In this document: piece after piece, positions 6,279-10,728 of the stretch
Layout: every line of letters starts with the position of its first letter
Position numbering within the stretch: position 1 is the first letter of the stretch
Origin: Oscillospiraceae bacterium
GTDB taxonomy: Bacteria > Bacillota > Clostridia > Oscillospirales > CAG-272
Reading direction: 5' to 3'
Length of the DNA stretch: 10,728 nucleotides
Assembly (NCBI GenBank): GCA_015065395.1
Contig: SVQJ01000048.1
Span: 1 to 10,728 of the forward strand
Notes under the pieces: generated by a model
Databases searched by the model: none
What the model saw: the letters and a program-made list of their open reading frames with translations, nothing else
What the model was told of the DNA's origin: nothing
Made by a program: the position numbers and the translations under genes

Positions 6279-6713
6279 TCAATAATGTACTTTTTTGCTC
6301 TTGTTAAAAGAGGAAGAAGGATTAACGATCTCTCTCCAATCAAGATCTCCTCTGTCAAGGGCACAGATAAGCACCTCAGCTGTTGCTATATTCGTGGCAA
6401 CCGGAACGTTCTGCATATCGCACATTCTCAAAAGCGCATCATCCTCATCGCTTGAGAAGGATCCGGGATCGGAATTGCGGAAAAACAGCACAACATCTAT
6501 TTCATTGTAGGAGACACGGGAGCATATCTGCTGAACTCCGCCATGGGCACCCGACAGCAATTTCTCTATCTCAAGACCTGTTGCATCCGAGATATACTTT
6601 CCTGTGATACCGGTGGAGCATATATTATGCTTGGAAAGAATATTACAGTATGCAATACAAAACTGCGTCATCAATTCTTTCTTGGAATCATCTGCGATAA
6701 TAGCTATTTCCAT
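6279..6713 (-). CDS. MgsA-like protein with the catalytic residues replaced
   Basis: This 144-residue protein aligns along its length with methylglyoxal synthase, which turns dihydroxyacetone phosphate into methylglyoxal. Family blocks are clear: STGITGKYI (33-41), ATGLEIEKLLSG (44-55), GGVQQI (58-63), NEIDVVLFF (70-78) and NVPVATNIATAEVLI (102-116). The positions of E. coli H19, D71, D91, H98 and D101 are D8, V60, N80, S87 and E90 here. D71, the catalytic base, is normally in GGDQQ. The phosphate-pocket residues K12, T34, T37, S54 and G55 remain, with one T replaced by I36. Activity is therefore doubtful, and a binding or regulatory role is possible. The start has an excellent AAGGAGG site at five bases. 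It follows the MinD-like gene by 16 bases. Codons appear normal, with no frameshift. Confidence 0.88.
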   Translation of the reverse strand: MEIAIIADDSKKELMTQFCIAYCNILSKHNICSTGITGKYISDATGLEIEKLLSGAHGGVQQICSRVSYNEIDVVLFFRNSDPGSFSSDEDDALLRMCDMQNVPVATNIATAEVLICALDRGDLDWREIVNPSSSFNKSKKVHY

Positions 6714-6729
6714 GTTGACCTCCTTATAG

Positions 6730-7572
6730 TTAAAGACATATTTTCTTTTTCAGTTTTCTGAGATTTTTGATCCCGGTGAATATGGGAACATTATTCCCCT
6801 CCAAGCGGGATGCTATATTATCAAATGCGGTATCTGCCGCATCCAGCGCACCTGCAAGCCCCTCATGTGAAAGCAGGAGACCGTAATCATAGGGAATAAC
6901 ACCTGCCAGGGGAATATGCGATTCATCTATGACGGTGAAAAGACCCCTTCTGTGAGCACCGCCCAAAACCCCCTTGGCATCAAATGAGTTTACGAGAAGC
7001 CGTATATCCCGCACACCCAAAGAGAGCAATCTCTCCGCCGTGCTTTGTGCGGCTCTCACCGCAACGGGCATCTGCCCGGTTACCACAAGAGCTGATTCCG
7101 CGAAGGTGGCGGCGATGGCGGTGCCGTCATTTATACCGGCTCCCGTATCAAGAATAATAAAATCAGCACCGATAAGCTCGCTTGCTTCTTTTATTCCGCG
7201 GCACATATTTTGGGCATAGGAAAAATCATTGAAAAATTCACCGTCCACAGCTCCTACAGAGGAAGGCAGAAGCCAAAGCTCTCCCGTCCTTATGGGATCA
7301 GACTTTGAAAATCTCTTTGCTTTCTTATGAGGAATATCGATCCTCACAAGCGCATCCTTAGCCGCGGCACGCTCACGAGCCAGATCCTGCAAGGTGCACA
7401 GAACCGAATCCTGAACACCGGTGAGGATATCGAGACAGGCATTGGCAAAATCCAGATCCGCGATGAGCACCTTTCTCCCTTTTCGGACAAGGGCTGTGGC
7501 AATACCCAAAGCGGCAGTTGACTTTCCAACTCCCCCTTTTGAAGAGGCTATCATTATGATCTTTTCCGTCAT
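6730..7572 (-). CDS. MinD/FlhG-type P-loop ATPase
   Basis: This 280-residue ParA/MinD-superfamily ATPase should dimerise on ATP and could place a partner at the membrane. The deviant Walker A motif SKGGVGKST is at 11-19, with signature lysine K12 and K17. LIADLDFANACLDILTG (36-52) follows, and Walker B is LDTGAG at 141-146. The DTGAG form recalls FlhG/FleN, while IRLLVNS and LAGVIPYD later in the protein recall Gram-positive MinD. The C-terminal 14 residues (GIKNLRKLKKKICL) are basic and amphipathic, like a membrane-targeting helix. Start ATG 7570-7572 has a strong GAGGAGG site. It opens a minus-strand unit under the promoter at 7623-7652. No minC, minE or flagellar gene is seen, so the name minD is withheld. 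Confidence 0.85.
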   Translation of the reverse strand: MTEKIIMIASSKGGVGKSTAALGIATALVRKGRKVLIADLDFANACLDILTGVQDSVLCTLQDLARERAAAKDALVRIDIPHKKAKRFSKSDPIRTGELWLLPSSVGAVDGEFFNDFSYAQNMCRGIKEASELIGADFIILDTGAGINDGTAIAATFAESALVVTGQMPVAVRAAQSTAERLLSLGVRDIRLLVNSFDAKGVLGGAHRRGLFTVIDESHIPLAGVIPYDYGLLLSHEGLAGALDAADTAFDNIASRLEGNNVPIFTGIKNLRKLKKKICL

Positions 7573-7622
7573 ATTTCCTCCTCACAGCTCAGTTTGCTCA
7601 AAAAAGCAGACCACATCGATTA

Positions 7623-7652
7623 ATTATACCACTATTTCTTCCATTAAGTCAA
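7623..7652 (-). promoter_or_regulatory. Strong sigma-A promoter for the MinD-like operon
   Basis: On the minus strand, -35 TTGACT (7647-7652) and -10 TATAAT (7623-7628) are 18 bases apart. TGG directly before the -10 box makes an extended -10. Start of transcription should be near 7616, a leader of about 44 bases. The direct repeat GTTGTT-CAG-GTTGTT (minus strand, 7651-7665) lies over and just upstream of the -35 box and could bind a regulator. Confidence 0.82.
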
Positions 7653-7710
7653 CAACCTGAACAACTTTTTAATAATTTTTTTGATAAAAATGGTTTTTTC
7701 CGACAAAAGA

Positions 7711-8292
7711 TCATCTGCGTTTCTTTGCCATAAAGCTTCCGCAGACTATTCCGCAGAATCCGCCTATGATATGGGTGAGCTGGGAAATATTGTCCGTGGG
7801 GTCGGAAAACATACCGTGCACCTCCTGGCCAAGGTAGACCACTGCCACGAGAATGAGGGAGATCGGGATATTTCCCCCGCGTATGCCTGAGATCGATGCA
7901 AGAAAGATCAGCATAAACACAACACCGCTGGCACCCAAAAGCGCGTAGCCGGGGAAAAAGATAAAATGCACGATACCTGAAACAAGCGCCGTTATCACTA
8001 TGGAGATCAGAACATTGACACTTCCGTATCTGCTCTCAACTATGGGGCCCAGCACCAAAATAAGGCAAAGATTTCCCAGGCAATGAGTCACGCCGCTGTG
8101 ACCCAGTACATGACCGAAAAATCTCACGTATGTATATGGGTCGGAAAGGCTTGAACGGTATACGCAGAACAGATGGGAATTAGTCCACCCTTCGGTAAAA
8201 TGATTCAGCACCAGCCCCCCAAGGCACAGAAGCACAAAGGTGAGGACGACGGGAGAATCATACTGTATTTTCAAAACAGGTCTTTTTGCCAT
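7711..8292 (-). CDS. Rhomboid-family intramembrane serine protease
   Basis: This 193-residue rhomboid should cleave transmembrane substrates within the lipid bilayer. About six hydrophobic segments are visible, beginning with PVVLTFVLLCLGGLVL (14-29). The rhomboid marks are in order: H70 and N74 in the HxxxN motif (THCLGN), catalytic S122 in GASG (120-123), and catalytic H174 in QLTHIIGG. The C-terminus is short and basic (AKKRR), with no extra domain, so this is a minimal six-helix form. Start ATG 8290-8292 has only a weak TTGGAT ribosome binding site. It follows the SecB-like gene by 29 bases and is probably the last gene of the comM unit. No clear terminator lies between it and the promoter at 7623-7652, only T- and A-rich sequence at 7666-7700. 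Its substrate is unknown. Confidence 0.9.
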   Translation of the reverse strand: MAKRPVLKIQYDSPVVLTFVLLCLGGLVLNHFTEGWTNSHLFCVYRSSLSDPYTYVRFFGHVLGHSGVTHCLGNLCLILVLGPIVESRYGSVNVLISIVITALVSGIVHFIFFPGYALLGASGVVFMLIFLASISGIRGGNIPISLILVAVVYLGQEVHGMFSDPTDNISQLTHIIGGFCGIVCGSFMAKKRR

Positions 8293-8321
8293 AACAAAAA
8301 TCCAATCTTTTTACTTCTTAT

Positions 8322-8735
8322 TTATTTTTCCTGAGGAGATGCAGGCGTCATCAAGGGATTTTGTCCCGATGCGGCCGTTATCTGCGCGATCATAAGGGAG
8401 GTTCTGGACATAAGCTCAGTGAGTATATGAGGACAGCCCTTCCTGAATTCTCCCGCTATATCTACCTGCTTCCAATCCACCTCATCCTTTCGCGCAGGGT
8501 CGAAAAGCATGATAGTGCTGAATGTTACGGAAAGGGCAAATGGTCCCTCCGGCGAAAAATTTAACGCTCGGTTGAAATTGATCTTCACACCGTTTGCCAT
8601 AAGCTGTGCAACTATGGTATCCTTGCATCCAAGCTTCAGCTCACCCTGAAGGAGCTTGGGTTTTTCTGTTTCATAACTGATATTTTCGAGGATAACCTTT
8701 CTTTCACGAAGGAAATACTGAATAAAATTTTCCAT
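8322..8735 (-). CDS. SecB-like protein (tentative)
   Basis: This 137-residue protein has no signal peptide or membrane segment. Its N-terminal half looks like alternating beta strands (FLRERKVILENISYETEKP, then KLGCKDTIVAQLMANGVKINF). The end, CPHILTELMSRTSLMIAQIT, resembles the CPNIL plus helix region of SecB, where it precedes the APVNF tail. SecB is an export chaperone tetramer that keeps precursors unfolded for SecA. The likeness is weak and judged by eye. Start ATG 8733-8735 lies four bases after the comM stop, with GGTG overlapping that stop as ribosome binding site. A frame extended to 8798 would run back into comM and has no ribosome site. If not SecB, it is an uncharacterised beta-rich soluble protein. 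It is probably translated together with comM. Confidence 0.5.
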   Translation of the reverse strand: MENFIQYFLRERKVILENISYETEKPKLLQGELKLGCKDTIVAQLMANGVKINFNRALNFSPEGPFALSVTFSTIMLFDPARKDEVDWKQVDIAGEFRKGCPHILTELMSRTSLMIAQITAASGQNPLMTPASPQEK

Positions 8736-8739
8736 TATA

Positions 8740-10269
8740 TCACCAATACTTTCTGTCAAGACTTCTGAGCTGAACCGCCTCAGCAATATGACGGGCACTT
8801 ATATTTTCCGCGTCGTCCAGATCTGCAATGGTCCGTGCCACGCGAAGTATCCTGTCGTAACCGCGGGCAGACATTCCCATAGCCTCAAAGGCATTTTTCA
8901 ATATTCTGTCTCCTGCCTCATCCAAAGCACAGAAGCGGCGGATATGGGAGCTTGCCATAGCCGCATTACAGGCAAGCGCAGTTCCCTCAAACCTCTTTTC
9001 GGCGATCTTTCTTGCCTTTATCACCCGTTCCCGTATCGCCGCGGAGGGCTCCGCGGTGCCCTTTTTCGAAAGCTCCGAATATTCCAGCGCAGGAAGCTCC
9101 ACCTGGATATCTATTCTATCAAGCAAGGGACCGCTGATCTTCTGGAGATACTTTTTTATATCCGTTTTTTTGCAGGTGCACTCTCTGAGCTTCGAGCCGA
9201 AATAACCGCATTTGCAAGGATTCATCGCACATACCAGCATAAAATCCGATGGAAAGGTCACCCTCCCGGCTGTTCTGGTGACGGTGATCTTTCCGTCCTC
9301 CAGGGGCTGGCGCAAGCTCTCAGAAACGTTTTTGGCAAACTCGGGAAGCTCATCAAGGAAAAGCACACCGTTATGTGCAATGGATATTTCTCCAGGAGTG
9401 GGAGTTTTACCTCCGCCCACAAGAGCAGGCGCACTGAGAGTATGATGGGGGCTTCTGAAGGGACGCCGGGTGACGAGGGACTGCCCCTCCTTCAAAAATC
9501 CGGAGACGGAATGGATCTTCGTGGTCTCCAACGCCTCTTCAAAGGTCATGGGAGGAAGGATCGTGGGAATACGCTTTGAAAGCATAGATTTTCCTGCACC
9601 CGGAGGACCTATGAGAAGAACATTATGCCCTCCTGCGGCGGCGATCTCCAATGCTCTCTTTGCTCGCTCCTGCCCCTTCACGTCGGCAAAATCAAGATCC
9701 GTGTCATAACGTGAGGAAAGATCTCCGATATTCCGTACGGCAGGCACGATAGGCGCTTCGCCCCTCAGATGACCCACCATATCGGAAACGGTCTCGCATC
9801 CGTATATATTTACACCGTCTACGACACTTGCCTCAGCCGCATTTGCCGCGGGAACAAAAATCTCCGTTTTCCCTGCCGCCTTTGCGCTGAGCACCATGGG
9901 AAGAGTTCCCCTCACGCTGCGAAGTGCTCCCGAAAAGGAAAGCTCTCCGATAAAGCAACAGTTTTCAAGATCCGTCATCGGTGGGATGGAAGTGGATACC
10001 TTCAGAAGAGTTGCAAGAATGGCAAGATCAAAGGCACTTCCCTCTTTCTTTACATCAGCCGGCGCAAGATTCACCGTCATAGCTGTTTCCGGAAATAGAT
10101 ATCCGCTGTTTATTATAGCTGCCTGTACCCTCTGCTTTGCCTCTTTTACAGCAGCATCCGGCAGTCCGACTATTTCAAATTGGGGCAATTCGGAATAAGC
10201 ATTGCATTCAACCGTTACAAGATATCCGTCAATGCCGAAAAGTCCTGCAGAATACGCACACGTGAGCAT
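8740..10269 (-). CDS. comM: ComM/YifB-family Mg-chelatase-like AAA+ ATPase
   Basis: This 509-residue protein belongs to the ComM/YifB family. The characterised member, ComM, is a hexameric helicase that drives branch migration during natural transformation in Gram-negative bacteria. Residues 1-170 form the Lon-S5-like domain with the hallmark FEIVGLPDAAVKEAKQRVQAA (31-51). The AAA+ core has Walker A GPPGAGKS (221-228), a PFRSPHHTLSAPALVGGG block, Walker B LFLDELPEF (303-311), the cysteine-bearing NPCKCGYFG segment and GPLLDRIDIQVELP. The C-terminal Mg-chelatase domain ends with SARGYDRILRVARTIADL. I chose ATG 10267-10269, with GAGG five bases upstream, because the protein then begins MLTCAYSAGLFGIDGY as in the family. 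The frame stays open 40 codons further to 10389 but crosses the promoter. It leads a unit with the SecB-like and rhomboid genes. Confidence 0.94.
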   Translation of the reverse strand: MLTCAYSAGLFGIDGYLVTVECNAYSELPQFEIVGLPDAAVKEAKQRVQAAIINSGYLFPETAMTVNLAPADVKKEGSAFDLAILATLLKVSTSIPPMTDLENCCFIGELSFSGALRSVRGTLPMVLSAKAAGKTEIFVPAANAAEASVVDGVNIYGCETVSDMVGHLRGEAPIVPAVRNIGDLSSRYDTDLDFADVKGQERAKRALEIAAAGGHNVLLIGPPGAGKSMLSKRIPTILPPMTFEEALETTKIHSVSGFLKEGQSLVTRRPFRSPHHTLSAPALVGGGKTPTPGEISIAHNGVLFLDELPEFAKNVSESLRQPLEDGKITVTRTAGRVTFPSDFMLVCAMNPCKCGYFGSKLRECTCKKTDIKKYLQKISGPLLDRIDIQVELPALEYSELSKKGTAEPSAAIRERVIKARKIAEKRFEGTALACNAAMASSHIRRFCALDEAGDRILKNAFEAMGMSARGYDRILRVARTIADLDDAENISARHIAEAVQLRSLDRKYW

Positions 10270-10309
10270 ATAAACCTCGAAAAAAACTAAAATTTGGATA
10301 TACACCGTC

Positions 10310-10338
10310 ATTTTATCATATTTTTCTTTCAGATACAA
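10310..10338 (-). promoter_or_regulatory. Promoter for comM
   Basis: On the minus strand, -35 TTGTAT (10333-10338) and -10 TAAAAT (10310-10315) are separated by 17 bases. TGA before the -10 box makes it an extended -10 promoter. Transcription should start near 10303, about 34 bases before the chosen ATG, which supports that start over the longer frame. Confidence 0.65.
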
Positions 10339-10349
10339 TAGAAATATTG
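10336..10349. promoter_or_regulatory. Inverted repeat between divergent promoters, possible operator
   Basis: CAATA (10336-10340) and TATTG (10345-10349) are perfect inverted half-sites around GAAA. The repeat overlaps the comM -35 box and lies 13 bases upstream of the -10 box of the ribbon-helix-helix gene. It is a reasonable operator candidate for that DNA-binding protein, but five-base half-sites in AT-rich DNA arise often by chance. Confidence 0.3.
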
Positions 10350-10358
10350 GCATTTTTA

Positions 10359-10367
10359 TGTTATACT
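10359..10367 (+). promoter_or_regulatory. Extended -10 promoter for the ribbon-helix-helix gene
   Basis: TGTTATACT gives TG plus one base plus TATACT, an extended -10 element. No good -35 box is found 17 bases upstream (TAGAAA at 10339-10344), as is usual for extended -10 promoters. Transcription would start near 10374, about 62 bases before the ATG. Confidence 0.5.
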
Positions 10368-10435
10368 CGGAACGATGGGAAACAATCATTCCATAAACGA
10401 AATTTTACGACAAGCATTGATGAAAGGATAAGAAA

Positions 10436-10633
10436 ATGAAACAAAAAGCTGAATTCACCGTACGTATAGATGCAGAGCTTTACAAAAAACTCCTTTTTGT
10501 AGCCGAAAAGGAAAATAATAATCTGAACAACCACCTGCTCCACATGATCCGCCAGAACGTGCAATACTATGAAAAGGTGCACGGCAGGATCAATACAGCC
10601 GCGATCTCCCTCCCCGATAATGACGGAGAATAA
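10436..10633 (+). CDS. Small ribbon-helix-helix (Arc-like) DNA-binding protein
   Basis: This 65-residue protein has the pattern of an Arc/MetJ-type ribbon-helix-helix fold: a strand with alternating residues (EFTVRID, 6-12), helix A (AELYKKLLFVAEKEN, 13-27) and helix B (LNNHLLHMIRQNVQYYEKVHG, 30-50). The tail (ISLPDNDGE) is acidic and probably flexible. Such proteins bind DNA as dimers and are often repressors or antitoxins. The start ATG follows AAAGGA at seven bases. No toxin gene is adjacent within the window: after the stop come only an inverted repeat and the window edge, so a toxin further right cannot be excluded. It is divergent from comM and may control its own promoter and that of comM. 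Confidence 0.8.
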   Translation: MKQKAEFTVRIDAELYKKLLFVAEKENNNLNNHLLHMIRQNVQYYEKVHGRINTAAISLPDNDGE

Positions 10634-10652
10634 ATTGCGTTGCGTGTTTATT

Positions 10653-10676
10653 GTTCTTTCCTTGAAAGGAAAGAAC
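10653..10676. repeat. Inverted-repeat element, resembles 4711-4736
   Basis: GTTCTTTCC (10653-10661) and GGAAAGAAC (10668-10676) are a perfect nine-base inverted repeat with the six-base centre TTGAAA. It starts 20 bases after the ribbon-helix-helix stop. No T-tract follows. Instead comes CCAGACTGTCGAAAAAGG, an A-rich segment that runs to the window edge. The core matches the element at 4711-4736, which suggests a dispersed intergenic repeat. Confidence 0.5.
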
Positions 10677-10728
10677 CCAGACTGTCGAAAAAGGCGCAGA
10701 ACGCAGAAAAGTCATAGCAAAGCGTGAC

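Noticed and set aside
7666..7710. Possible terminator after the rhomboid gene
   Set aside because: The region is A- and T-rich but has no convincing stem. The T-runs alone do not support a call.
8736..8798. Longer start for the SecB-like gene
   Set aside because: The extra 21 codons overlap the end of comM and have no ribosome binding site. ATG 8735 lies four bases past the comM stop with GGTG upstream.
8788..9579. Plus-strand open frame of 263 codons opposite comM
   Set aside because: It lies wholly inside the strongly supported comM gene on the other strand, with no family motif or ribosome binding site. It is a shadow of GC-rich third positions.
10270..10389. Longer comM start 40 codons upstream
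   Set aside because: It would cross the comM promoter boxes and add a tail not found in the family. ATG 10269 has a GAGG site and gives the standard N-terminus.
1..10728. Mobile elements, CRISPR arrays, tRNA or rRNA genes, riboswitches
   Set aside because: No transposase or integrase frames, regularly spaced repeats, tRNA-like folds or recognisable riboswitch cores were seen on either strand.

Overview
The window looks like an ordinary chromosomal stretch of a Firmicutes genome, most likely class Clostridia, possibly near the Oscillospiraceae/Ruminococcaceae. The evidence is strong AGGAGG-type ribosome binding sites, sigma-A promoters close to TTGACA-N17-TATAAT, a membrane-anchored HtrA protease of the Gram-positive type, and a MinD-type ATPase followed by a methylglyoxal synthase homologue, a pairing I recall from clostridial cell-division loci. 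I see no phage, transposase, CRISPR array, rRNA or tRNA. The lineage is inferred from gene style, not from a marker gene.

Layout. 1-143 is the 3' end of an unrecognised plus-strand gene. 144-404 holds hairpins between convergent genes. 405-1997 (minus) is an HtrA-like serine protease and 2141-2617 (minus) a small multi-spanning membrane protein. At about 2650-2710 two divergent promoters sit back to back. The plus-strand one drives a two-gene unit, tcdA (2757-3467) and a family GH27 alpha-galactosidase (3472-4605). 4606-4771 is a convergent intergenic region with a long hairpin and a repeat-like inverted element.

A minus-strand unit read from a strong promoter at 7623-7652 carries a MinD/FlhG-type ATPase (7572-6730), an MgsA-like protein (6713-6279), YmdB (6224-5442) and beta-phosphoglucomutase (5422-4772). 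Next comes a second minus-strand unit: comM (10269-8740), a SecB-like protein (8735-8322) and a rhomboid protease (8292-7711). Divergent from comM is a 65-residue ribbon-helix-helix protein (10436-10633). The window ends in an inverted-repeat element.

The most noteworthy point is the MgsA-like protein. Its fold signatures and most phosphate-pocket residues are present, but the positions matching the E. coli catalytic residues H19, D71, D91, H98 and D101 are all replaced. It is probably not a working methylglyoxal synthase and may be a ligand-binding or otherwise repurposed protein, translated with a MinD-like ATPase. Three annotated starts were moved downstream to starts with ribosome binding sites: ymdB to GTG at 6224, comM to ATG at 10269, and the SecB-like gene to ATG at 8735.
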